DNA from: Bacteroidales bacterium UBA3389
GTDB taxonomy: Bacteria > Bacteroidota > Bacteroidia > Bacteroidales > P3
Reading direction: 5' to 3'
Length of the DNA: 13,255 nucleotides
Assembly (NCBI GenBank): GCA_002358835.1
Contig: DEPP01000123.1
Coordinates: 1 to 13,255, forward strand
In this document: piece by piece, positions 1 to 8,700 of the stretch
How positions within the stretch are numbered: the stretch's first letter is position 1
How the letters are laid out: each line of letters starts with the position of its first letter
Notes under the pieces: model-generated
What the model was told of the DNA's origin: nothing
Seen by the model: the letters and a program-made list of their open reading frames with translations, nothing else
Database searches by the model: none
Translations under genes and position numbers: made by a program

Positions 1-311
1 GCCGTAGCACAACCATTTATCACTCCATCAAAGTCCTCATTAACCGTAACCAAGTATTTCTCTTGCCTAATCAATTGTTTCATAGAATGACTTATGTGAA
101 TCTCATCGGGAAAAATAACAAATCTTTTCAAAGGACAATACCATAAAGGCTCCTTATAATGACGAAACGAAAACCAAGGGAAGATTCCATTGCTATAAGC
201 CAACAAAAGCCTATCCTCCAGCAAGTCTCCACCAATTGCAATAAGCCCATCTTCCTCTCCCTCATAAGGATTAGGAAACCACAAATCACTATCCAACCTA
301 TAAACCGCCAT
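1..311 (-). CDS. aat: Leucyl/phenylalanyl-tRNA--protein transferase, N-terminal part (runs off left edge)
   Basis: This enzyme transfers Leu or Phe from aminoacyl-tRNA to proteins with N-terminal Lys or Arg, marking them for ClpS/ClpAP degradation in the cytoplasm (N-end rule). The visible 103 residues carry the family's N-terminal pattern: FPNP (12-15), GLIAIGGDL (22-30), RLLLAYSNGIFPWFS (34-48), LWYCP (56-60), the HIS-SMK stretch (72-78), YLVTVNEDF (86-94) and VINGCA (97-102). This lines up closely with my recollection of E. coli Aat (GLLALGGDL, RGIFPWFS, LHISRSMK, VIEGCA). The usual length is about 200-240 residues, so roughly half is missing beyond position 1. The ATG at 311-309 is the only in-frame ATG after an in-frame TGA at 329-327. 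It lies 68 bases downstream of a same-strand dehydrogenase gene and may be read from that gene's transcript and from its own promoter. Identification is strong; the truncation is only the window edge. Confidence 0.95.
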   Translation of the reverse strand, partial: MAVYRLDSDLWFPNPYEGEEDGLIAIGGDLLEDRLLLAYSNGIFPWFSFRHYKEPLWYCPLKRFVIFPDEIHISHSMKQLIRQEKYLVTVNEDFDGVINGCAT

Positions 312-341
312 TTTCTTATTTTTTTCTCAACTAAACGTCTA

Positions 342-374
342 CAAAGATAAACAATTATTAGAGAAAAAGACAAG
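342..374 (-). promoter_or_regulatory. Candidate aat promoter (Bacteroidetes -33/-7 type)
   Basis: Read on the minus strand, TATCTTTG at 349-342 fits the Bacteroidetes -7 element TAnnTTTG exactly. CTTG at 374-371 lies 21 bases upstream in the -33 position (consensus TTTG). Transcription would start near 338 and leave a leader of about 27 A-rich bases before the aat ATG. The -33 box reaches into the dehydrogenase stop region just upstream. This would give aat expression independent of the upstream gene. It is a motif match only. Confidence 0.5.
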
Positions 375-379
375 AAAGG

Positions 380-1390
380 CTAAATCATATTATTCTCTTT
401 CAACCATTTTATTTGATCTCTTAGGGTTTGATGCATAGGACGTGTTCTATAACCAAGTTCATTAATTGCTTTACTATAATTAAAGACATTATTTCTTTTA
501 AGATTATAAACCGAGAAAGTAGTCATCAAAGGCATTTCACCCGTCTTTTCGGCTTTCTTTTCCATTCTTTTAGCAATCATCTCGGCAAGAAATATAGGCA
601 AAAAGAACTTTATTGACTTGCAACCCGTCTCTTGCACAAGAATTTTATTAAGATCCTTAAAACGAATCACATCATTTCCAAGAATATATCCCTCTCCAAT
701 TCTACCTTTATCGGCAGCGGCAATGCAACCAGCAGCAAGATCTCGCACATCTACCAAATTAAACGAGCCATCAATACCAATCGACATTTCCCCCTTTAAA
801 ATCTTAATAATAGTTGAAGTAGTCTCGCTAACGGCATAGTCATTCGGTCCGAAAATCCCCGTAGGATAAACAACACAAGCCTTTAATCCTCTATTTTTTA
901 CAGCAGTAAAGACATTATTTGTTGCCATTGCCTTACTCTTGCTATACCACCCCTCAACCTTATCTAAATTCACCTCGGCAATCTCTTTAATCTTTTCCCC
1001 ATGAGGAAGTTCCGGTATTCCACCCGTTGAACCCACATAGACAAGTTTTTCACATTCCTTATGTTCCAAGCACATATCTACAATATTCTCCGTACCACCC
1101 ACATTTACATCAAGTACCGTCTTACGATAATAAGGATTCACCGTTACCATACTCGCAACATGAATACATATTGTCTTCACCCCTTGCTCAACACTAAAAA
1201 AGGGAAGCAAAGATGCCTTATCACAAAGATTTCCATAAAAGACCTCTACCCCTTCAGGCAAGAATTTCGCCGCCTTATCTCCTTCAAGCACAAAAGCTCT
1301 TACCTTTTCACCGCGTTCCAACAATTGAGTACAAATATTAGAGCCTAAAAACCCAGCCGCTCCCGTTACAAGATAAATCACATTATTCAT
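380..1390 (-). CDS. Extended SDR-family NAD(P)-dependent oxidoreductase/epimerase
   Basis: A 336-residue cytoplasmic protein with the features of an extended short-chain dehydrogenase/reductase, closest in style to dihydroflavonol-4-reductase/3beta-HSD-like members. The Rossmann nucleotide-binding loop TGAAGFLG is at 9-16 (GxxGxxG, Gly10, Gly13, Gly16). HVAS (77-80) and DVNVGGTENIVD (94-105) are typical of the family. The active site is Ser121/Thr122 plus Tyr149-xxx-Lys153, and YPTGIFGPND (175-184) forms the substrate-side loop. DVRDLAAG (214-221) is another family signature. The length is normal for the family and nothing is missing. The substrate cannot be read from sequence. It lies just upstream of aat on the same strand and is divergent from the membrane-protein gene at 1694. 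No hairpin terminator is visible between its stop and aat, so co-transcription is plausible. The ATG at 1390 places the Rossmann strand at the usual distance from the N-terminus. Confidence 0.9.
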   Translation of the reverse strand: MNNVIYLVTGAAGFLGSNICTQLLERGEKVRAFVLEGDKAAKFLPEGVEVFYGNLCDKASLLPFFSVEQGVKTICIHVASMVTVNPYYRKTVLDVNVGGTENIVDMCLEHKECEKLVYVGSTGGIPELPHGEKIKEIAEVNLDKVEGWYSKSKAMATNNVFTAVKNRGLKACVVYPTGIFGPNDYAVSETTSTIIKILKGEMSIGIDGSFNLVDVRDLAAGCIAAADKGRIGEGYILGNDVIRFKDLNKILVQETGCKSIKFFLPIFLAEMIAKRMEKKAEKTGEMPLMTTFSVYNLKRNNVFNYSKAINELGYRTRPMHQTLRDQIKWLKENNMI

Positions 1391-1428
1391 AATCTTTTAC
1401 CCTTAAATAGTTAATATTTTTTCGTTTG

Positions 1429-1436
1429 CAAAATTA
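1429..1436 (-). promoter_or_regulatory. Candidate -7 element for the SDR gene
   Basis: On the minus strand TAATTTTG (1436-1429) matches TAnnTTTG. Transcription would begin near 1425, giving a leader of about 35 bases. No convincing TTTG lies 19-21 bases upstream, so the promoter may be weak or need an activator. The leader contains AAGGG (1405-1401 on the minus strand) about 10 bases before the ATG, the only Shine-Dalgarno-like string near this start. Confidence 0.4.
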
Positions 1437-1528
1437 CTACCCCAATGTTTCGATTATTAGATATATCTTCCTAATTATTAGTCATATTTTCCCCATTCCT
1501 TACACACAAAAAGAAACCGAGTTTATTC

Positions 1529-1602
1529 TTTCTTGAAATTAAAATATTAAAACAAAGAAACAGTAAATTGTTTCTTTGTTTCAGCCGAGCGAAATCAAGA
1601 AA
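1529..1602. repeat. Nested, concentric inverted repeats
   Basis: The inner arms are AAACAAAGAAACA (1550-1562) and TGTTTCTTTGTTT (1569-1581), a perfect 13-bp inverted repeat around the 6-base loop GTAAAT. The outer arms are TTTCTTGA (1529-1536) and TCAAGAAA (1595-1602), a perfect 8-bp inverted repeat. Both pairs have the same symmetry centre, 1565.5. The structure lies upstream of the candidate plus-strand promoter and is not followed by a T-run. It therefore looks more like a regulator-binding dyad than a terminator. Function is inferred. Confidence 0.6.
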
Positions 1603-1616
1603 TATTTTTGGACTTG

Positions 1617-1650
1617 TTTTTATTAGTATTCTAAAAAAAGATTACCTTTG
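1617..1650 (+). promoter_or_regulatory. Candidate promoter of the membrane-protein gene
   Basis: TACCTTTG at 1643-1650 is an exact TAnnTTTG -7 element. Upstream, at the expected 19-22 base distance, there is only a T-rich stretch (about 1617-1621) instead of a clean TTTG, so the -33 element is weak. The predicted start near 1654 leaves a leader of about 40 bases ending in an A-rich tract before the ATG at 1694. Confidence 0.5.
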
Positions 1651-1693
1651 CATTCATAACCAATTCAAGACTAATAAATAAAAAACAATTGTT

Positions 1694-2095
1694 ATGAACA
1701 ATACAAAAATTGGTTTCAGATTAGAAATCATCTATTGGCTTTTGTTGATTGTCTTAATGAAACTAATGCCTGCCATTGGGCATACAGGAATCGGTGTATT
1801 GGCTTTGAGTTTGATGTTGATGGCTGGAATATTCCTTTGGGTGTGGGACTTTTTCAAATCATCGAAAGGTGAAATAACTGCACACTCTATTGTTCTTTTT
1901 GCTTTAAGTCTTGTAATCAGGGTTTCAATATCTGTCGGTGCGATTTTCTCTATGGGAAAATATCCGGGCAGTCTGCACATCATGTTGGTGCCTTCCGTTT
2001 TGCTATGGGTGTATCTTATAACAAGTTACATCAAAGGTAAGCCTCAGATTTTTTCTTTTCTGATTCTGCAAATGATTATGGTGATTTGCATTTAA
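1694..2095 (+). CDS. Small polytopic membrane protein of unknown function
   Basis: I do not recognise this 133-residue protein. It is very hydrophobic, with four clear membrane segments and probably a fifth: about 11-27 (EIIYWLLLIVLMKLM region), 33-53, 64-86, 95-113, and the C-terminal 118-133, which ends within a hydrophobic run. Short polar links carry the charges (WDFFKSSKGE at 51-60, YIKGKP at 112-117). There is no signal peptidase site, no metal-binding cluster and no enzyme motif. The start is supported by a preceding Bacteroidetes-type -7 element and an A-rich leader. It stands alone: the dehydrogenase is divergent, and a terminator separates it from msrA. A role in the inner membrane is inferred from hydrophobicity alone. 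Confidence 0.75.
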   Translation: MNNTKIGFRLEIIYWLLLIVLMKLMPAIGHTGIGVLALSLMLMAGIFLWVWDFFKSSKGEITAHSIVLFALSLVIRVSISVGAIFSMGKYPGSLHIMLVPSVLLWVYLITSYIKGKPQIFSFLILQMIMVICI

Positions 2096-2120
2096 GAAGT
2101 CATGATTTATCAAAATATAG

Positions 2121-2152
2121 AAGGCAACTCTGAAATTAGGTTGCTTTTTTTT
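2121..2152 (+). terminator. Intrinsic terminator after the membrane-protein gene
   Basis: The arms AAGGCAAC (2121-2128) and GTTGCTTT (2140-2147) form an 8-bp stem with one G-T pair around an 11-base loop. The stem runs into eight T residues (2145-2152). It lies 25 bases after the stop at 2095. Its T-run is shared with the msrA promoter. Confidence 0.7.
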
Positions 2153-2182
2153 GTTGCTTTAATCAAAAAAACACTATTTTTG
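2150..2182 (+). promoter_or_regulatory. msrA promoter, near-leaderless
   Basis: TTTG at 2150-2153 (-33) and TATTTTTG at 2175-2182 (-7) are both exact consensus boxes with the canonical 21-base spacing. This is the best promoter in the window. If the final G of the -7 box sits at about -4, transcription starts near 2186, at or next to the ATG at 2187. Confidence 0.7.
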
Positions 2183-2186
2183 CTGT

Positions 2187-2693
2187 ATGATTAAAGAGAT
2201 TTATTTCGCAGGAGGTTGCTTTTGGGGTACGCAACATTATTTCAAACAAATTTGCGGAGTGATTGAAACCGCAACAGGCTATGCAAATGGCAAGACAGAG
2301 AATCCAACTTACGAAGAGGTATATACGGATCTTACAGGATTTGCAGAAACAGTCAAAGTTGTTTACGACTCAAATCGTATTGATCTGAAATTACTCGTGG
2401 AATTGTTTTTCAAATCCATCGATCCGCTTTCTCTCAATCGTCAAGGCAACGACATAGGCACACGCTACCGTACGGGGATTTACTATGTTGATGATACGGA
2501 TTTATCAATAATAAGACAAGTTTATGATAGAGTTGTTCAGGAATATGGTTGCAAGCTATGCGTTGAACTTGAGCCTCTACAGAATTTTTACCTTGCAGAA
2601 AATTATCACCAAGATTATCTCGACAAAAACCCGAATGGTTATTGTCATCTTCCGACAGCCCTTTTCGAATTTGCTCGCAAACAAAACAGATAG
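2187..2693 (+). CDS. msrA: Peptide-methionine (S)-S-oxide reductase MsrA
   Basis: A cytoplasmic repair enzyme that reduces the S-epimer of methionine sulfoxide in proteins and free methionine, regenerated through thioredoxin. The 168-residue protein has the family signature GGCFWG at 9-14 with catalytic Cys11 near the N-terminus. GYANG (31-35), NPTYEEV (39-45) and TGFAETVKV (50-58) follow. The substrate-pocket stretch GTRYRTGIYY is at 91-100, and the C-terminal NFYLAENYHQDYL (133-145) and KNPNGYC (147-153) are typical. Cys153 is the likely resolving cysteine. Cys122 and Cys125 form an additional CxxC just before the ELEPL strand, which I do not remember as usual. Length is normal for a stand-alone MsrA without an MsrB fusion. 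The ATG at 2187 is the only possible start: an in-frame TAA lies at 2160-2162 and the catalytic motif begins at residue 9. It is convergent with the giant surface-protein gene. Confidence 0.96.
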   Translation: MIKEIYFAGGCFWGTQHYFKQICGVIETATGYANGKTENPTYEEVYTDLTGFAETVKVVYDSNRIDLKLLVELFFKSIDPLSLNRQGNDIGTRYRTGIYYVDDTDLSIIRQVYDRVVQEYGCKLCVELEPLQNFYLAENYHQDYLDKNPNGYCHLPTALFEFARKQNR

Positions 2694-2722
2694 CTGATTT
2701 AGGTTTTTTTTTCAAATTATAA

Positions 2723-2756
2723 AAAAAGCGTGGTTGATTTCTCAGCCACGCTTTTT
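2723..2756. terminator. Bidirectional intrinsic terminator between msrA and the giant gene
   Basis: The arms AAAAAGCGTGGTTGA (2723-2737) and TCAGCCACGCTTTTT (2742-2756) form a 15-bp stem with a single G-T pair and a TTTC tetraloop. A T-rich tail follows on the plus strand and an A-run (2721-2727) precedes it, so it works as a U-tract terminator in both directions. It lies 29 bases after the msrA stop and 18 bases beyond the giant gene's stop. Confidence 0.92.
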
Positions 2757-2774
2757 GATTTTATTCTATTCAAC

Positions 2775-5700
2775 TTACTTTGCGATAATCATCTTCTTGA
2801 CTTGCTTTTCATTGTTATAGAACATTGTGTAGTAGTAAACACCTTCCGGCCAATCGATATCTTTCAATACTATCACATTTTTACCACTTCCGTAAACGCC
2901 TTTGATAGTCTTCAAAACTTGACCAAGGTTATTGGTGATTGTTAGCACGGCTTCTCCTGCTTGTGGCAAGGTAAATTCAATTGTTGTTTCCTTGTCAAAC
3001 GGATTTGGTTGGTTTTGTTCCAATACAAAGCCACTTGCTTGTTCCACATCTTCCAATCCTACATAAGAACGTACAGCATAAACATGTGTTGTGTCGTTTC
3101 TATGGTCTGCATCATAAGGATATTCTATCCATGCCATGATATCATAGTTGCCATCTTCGCTCTTAGGTATTCTTTGGGTGAAGTTCATATAACGTATCAT
3201 ACTTGGATTTGGTTCATCATGTTCCCAAACGAAGTCTTCTGTGATTCTGTTTGCAAAGTCACCATTTAGAACCAAGTGAGCTCTGACTTGTGTCGTTCCT
3301 CCTATCGTTCCTCCATTGTGAGCTTTCAACTGAACTCGGCAATCAGGAAGATATGTCTGTTCAATCAAAATCGAGTCAGCCACACCATCTCTGTATCCCA
3401 TGTAAAGTACACTTGTCGTATCGTTTGTCCTATCATTTTCATCAGGAACAGAGATAAAGGCAGTGATTCTTGCATAAGGTGCATTCGCTCTCGGAAGCGT
3501 AGTCTCAAACTTATGATAGCCGTAAGAACCTGCCGGGATAGTATTACCTAATCTGTATGTTTCTGTTACCATATTGTTTCTATCTCCATTTACAAAGTAA
3601 CCTACAGTAACATTTCCAACACCAACAGAACTTCTGTTCATAATTGCAAGTTGCAATGCTATGTTATCAGGGTCTGCATCATCGATTGTTACATACTTAG
3701 CTTCTAAGTCTTTTGTTGTTCCAACACCTTCTAATCTCTTATAGATAGTATCGTTGTCATGATAGAAGTCTCCTTCCAATCCTGTCCAACATTTCAAGTT
3801 CACTGCTCCGAATGAAGAACGGAATGTTTGGTTAAATCTATATACATACTCATCTCCGTTATACAATGGTGGATTGAAATATATTGTCTCTGAAACCTGA
3901 CCTGCTCCAGGTACATTATATGCAACAGGAAGTTCAGTTACAGGATCCAATCCATAGTTTCTGATTTGTATAGCTACCTCTATTTGGTCATTAGATACGA
4001 TTTGTGCATTTGGTGAGTTGATACTGATTATACCAACATCCTTTTGCAATGGTCCGATAACTATCTCTTGACACAAAGAGTCATTATCTGAGTAAACGTC
4101 AGTCGGATTCAATCGAGTGAATGAGCATATTTGGAATGGATCCGGTGCATCCACTGTCAAATATGTTCCTGTTTGGAATGTATACTCTTGCGTTGTTCCA
4201 GGCTCTATGCCTGCATTTGTCAATTGTTCGCAAATTGGGATGTACATTCCTTCGGATACATAACATACTTCTACATTATCCAAAACTTGTGAACCATAGT
4301 TATGAATTCCGACTTTAGGATAGTAGTTGCTACCGTAGTTAGGCAATGCTGTTGGCTCTAACACCAAAGATACAACACCGGCATCTTGCTCTCTTTGTGC
4401 TCTCTTAATTGAGAAATCATCTATTGCAAAACCATCTTTCTGGATTCCATTGGCAGAACGGAAGACAAATCTCAATTGGAATTGGTTTCCGAACATATAG
4501 TTCAAATGGTTCAATGAGTAAACAACTTTTGTCCATGATCTTGTACCTTCCCAATAGTTTTCTTCTGAGTTGTACCAATTTTGGGCATTATCATCATCAT
4601 GCTCGCCAAGAAGCACCCACTTTCCTTCCCAGTTCAAATACTCCACATACATCTTCGCATTTGCCATTGCCGCATCCATTCTCATCATAAAGCTCAATGT
4701 ATCAGGCTTTACTATATTCACGTCAAATATTGGTGAATACAAAATACTTTCATTGTTCTTTGGATGTTTTCCTGATAGTTTTGTCTTCCAGCAATTAGGC
4801 TCTGAATATGGTGTTTTAATTACACTGTTAGTTTCATCAGGCACTCCCATTTCCCAACAATTGGTAGGATTTGACGCTATTGCATTATAAGCATAGAAAT
4901 GATCATTTCCTTCCGCTTCATCAAAGGCTGTTTCGTAAGGAACAACGAATGTCTTGAAGATATATGTACCCATGGTTACCGTATCGTTATCATGTGTTTG
5001 ATCTCCTGTAACATCGACAAATGCTTTAAGGTTGTTCATTCCCAATTCAAGGTCGATGTTACCTATTGTTACAACTTGAGATTGTCCACTTGCAAGGTTA
5101 CCATTCCATGAATAGTTTATAATTTCCTGACCATTGAACAAACAAGTGATGGTTGCACTTGTCAATGGTTGTAAACCTGCATTACGCAACATAACCGCAA
5201 CATCTGTTTGTTCAACCGCAGACAATTCGGTCGGATTAACAAAACGCTTCAACTCTGCATTGATAGGTTCTGCTGTTTTGATAAGGACTTTATAATCCTC
5301 AATCTCACCTCTCTGAACTCCTAAGAATGGATCAGAAGTAGCAACTTCACCTCCATTTCCTCCCTGCTTAAGAATAACACGCATTCTGGTCAATCCACTC
5401 ACTGTATTTGCAGGAACATTTACAGTTGAACTAACTATGCTTCCTGAATATGCGGTATCACTCAAAGCCCATTCAGAATAGCTTACACTATGTTGGCAAA
5501 ATCCATCTCTGTTCCAATCTATCCAAACACATGCCCAAGCTCCGACTGAAGAAAGTGGGTCCATTGCGGTAGAATTTTCAACATGTATATCCATCTGGTC
5601 AGGAACGCCTTTATACAACACTGGAATTACAACATTGGTATCAGCGGTATAGTTGGTATATGTATTTCCTGACGGTGTGGATGGATTATCCAATGTTCCA

Positions 5701-8700
5701 AGTTGAACTCTTGTAATATCCAAACTTTCACCATCAGAAACCGCAGGATTACCGTATAGAGTTTCTCCATTTTTCGGCTTAACATTATGTACGTTCGTAG
5801 TATCGTTTAATGCTGTATAATCTCCAGGCATATCTGTCCAAGCTCTTATTGCGTAGGTTTTAGTATGGTTAGACATATCTGCCAATTGCGTAAAGCTATA
5901 AACATATTGTTGATTTGGCTGAATAGTTGCAGGGCATACTTCATTCACAATTGTTGCTTCAGCTGTTGTAGGTGTTGTAGGTTTAATTGAGTACGAAACT
6001 GGTATGTTACTAATCGGTTGCGTACCGAAGTTGGTAAGTTTTACTTTAATCGTATCTCCCAATGTCATGTATACCCAAGCATCCGCAGGTGGTTCAACTA
6101 CAGCAACCGCAGAAGCATCAATATCAGCTCTTGGATCCAAATGAACGGTTACAGGAGTTCTTTCACTTGCACAAGGATACGCTCCGGTTGCATTCACTCC
6201 TACATAGAACGTTGTATCTGCAAACAATTGTGAAGTTGTATATGATTTAGATGCATTATAAGATGATGGTGCATAGAACGGAACATCTGTAAAGTTATCA
6301 GAATACCATTTTATTACCAAGTTGTTCTCTTGCTCTGCCTGCGGATGTCCCCATGTTCCGTATGGAATATAGTCATCTGTTACTGTTGGTGCAGGTGGAG
6401 AAACTTTAGAGTTAACAACTTTTGCACTGGAAGCTGTATCGTTTAGTTGCTGATTATCCCCTACTGTCTTGACACATGTCCATAATCTCCAAGTTGCATC
6501 CGTATCTCCCAAAGGATACAAGTTTGCTCTTTGATTAAATGCATATGTCAATGATGCTCCCGGTTGCAGATTCTGGAATGTGGTTCCTGTTTCTGCATCC
6601 GTGTATGGGAATGTTAAGTTTTCTGTTACCACAATATCAGGTCTGTCTTCTATCCAATATGTCAAAGCAACTTGATCACCCGGTTCGATATTTCTTTCAC
6701 CGACATTCTTTATCTTAGTCATGATTTGAACGTTTGTCAATACACATCGTTCGGTTATAGGAACTGTTCCATCCAACTTCAAGTCTTTTGCAGGTATTGA
6801 TAAGAAGAATGTTGAAGCTGTATCATTCATAGGAACCGTATCATCGGTCATTATTGTGTATGCAACAACATACAAATCTTCTGTATAAGGATCATTCAAC
6901 GGTGGAGTGAATGTTTGTGTGAATGTGTAATTGGTTGTTTGCAATGAAGCCAATAAACCAGTCCATGTTTCTGTCATGGTTTGAATAACCTCATCTGCAT
7001 ATCTTGTTGATCTCAATTCAGCAACTATCTGAACAGTATTTATACTATAGTTACCATAGTTTTTCAATTCTACTTCCACAGTCATCGGATCACCTTCCAC
7101 ATATTCATCACCTTCTATAGGGTTTAAGATTTGCGGAATACCTGTATCTGTTCCTGCAAATTGATATTCGTATGCACCTATTGTTGGTTTTGGTGAAACA
7201 GGTCTGAAGAATCCATTGATATCTACTGCAATATCATCTATAGGTTCTGCAACTCTAACAATATCCGATGGGAAAGTCAAACCTAATACAGAATCGCTAA
7301 CATATGAATTTTCAACAGAAACAGATTGAGCATCCATAGAATTCGCTGTTTGCAACAATGGCAAAGTATTCTTATCACTTACCCAATAAGCAAACTTACT
7401 TCCATTTGTATAGTAATTGTTATTATTCGAAAGAACTACTTGTGTACCCGGTGTTTGCACGTGAAGTGCATATCCTTTTCCTCTGTTGTCAAAGTTATTA
7501 TTTTGAAGGAATATATTAGAACCCTCTTTTCCTACAGACATACATTTTGATGCTGTACTATTTCCCTTTGATGGTTCTACATATACAGAGTTGTAGTAAA
7601 CATTAACCCAATCTATGGTATCTATTTCTATACCGACATAAGCCAATGCCGTACTTGCTGCTCTCGGTCCTATCAATGAAACAGAATTGTTTGCTATCAT
7701 AACAGGAAGAATTTGACTTGCCGATGTTTGTTTCAAAGATATACCTTTTCTGACAGCTGAGCCTTTCTTCAAATATATTGAGTTTGCCAATACATCCACA
7801 TCTCCGTGAAGGTTAGATAGGTCAATTGCTACTGCAAGATATTTTGATGTATCGGTAGAAAGATAATTATTTCTTATGAATACATCTTCGGCTTCTCTCA
7901 AACTTATACCAGAGATTCCAAATTCCAAGAATTGGTTATTGTCTATCGTCAATGAAGTTGTTGTATCTGTAACTGCAAATTGTATTGCTGAACCAACGAA
8001 CGTATTATCTGTTAGTTCGACATCAGCAGATTTTGAAACCGTCAGCATAGATCCTGACATCGTTTTTGCAGATTCAAAATTCATTTCATTGAAACTTACA
8101 TTTGATGAGCTTTCAACATTGATAACCGTATTCGCAGTTGTATCTGAACTTTGAATTGTAAAGTTTTCGAAATGTATGTTTTCAACTCCATTAAGATTCA
8201 AAACATATTTATCTTCTGCATCTGCAGCAGGAGTGTATGTAAGCACAACCTGGCTATTGTCTTCAGGCAATCCGACAAATTTTATGAAGTTGGTTTCTGA
8301 CAAACCTGCAATTCCTGGTAATGTCAATTGTTCGTTATAAGTACCTTGTTTCAAATTAACGATTATAGGACCACAAACACCTGAAGAAGTTAAATTATTC
8401 AACAAAGCACTTATTGTAGCGTAGTCATCTGTTGCATCTTGACCGATTGTAATAGTTGTTACAGCGTTACTGTTTCCAATACAAGAAGAGAAGTTTGCTT
8501 GAACCGTATCATTGCTTGATTCAGTATCGCAATCTTTTACCAACCATACAATCAATTCTACCTCACCTGATGTAAATGTATAGTTTCCTATGGTAACCAC
8601 TTCAGTAGCATCTTGAACCAAATTACCTGTCCAATTATATACAGTTTGCTCAACTCCGTTTATTGACCAATGCAAATCTACTGCAGTCAAAACATCTGTT

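Larger units (their letters stand above)
1391..1693. other. Divergent intergenic region (303 bp)
   Basis: AT-rich region between the dehydrogenase (minus) and the small membrane protein (plus). It holds a candidate promoter for each side and a nested inverted repeat centred near 1565-1566. I see no tRNA-like fold and no credible small coding frame. The stretch 1437-1528 shows nothing recognisable. Confidence 0.7.

Noticed and set aside
321..368. 8-bp inverted repeat TTTTTCTC (321-328) / GAGAAAAA (361-368) before aat
   Set aside because: Long 32-base loop, purely A/T-rich arms with one or two G-C pairs, no T-tract in the right place. Likely chance in an AT-rich gap.
128..373. 81-residue minus-strand hydrophobic reading frame
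   Set aside because: It overlaps aat in another frame. The aat frame (311 to 1) carries an unmistakable family motif series, and this one carries none.
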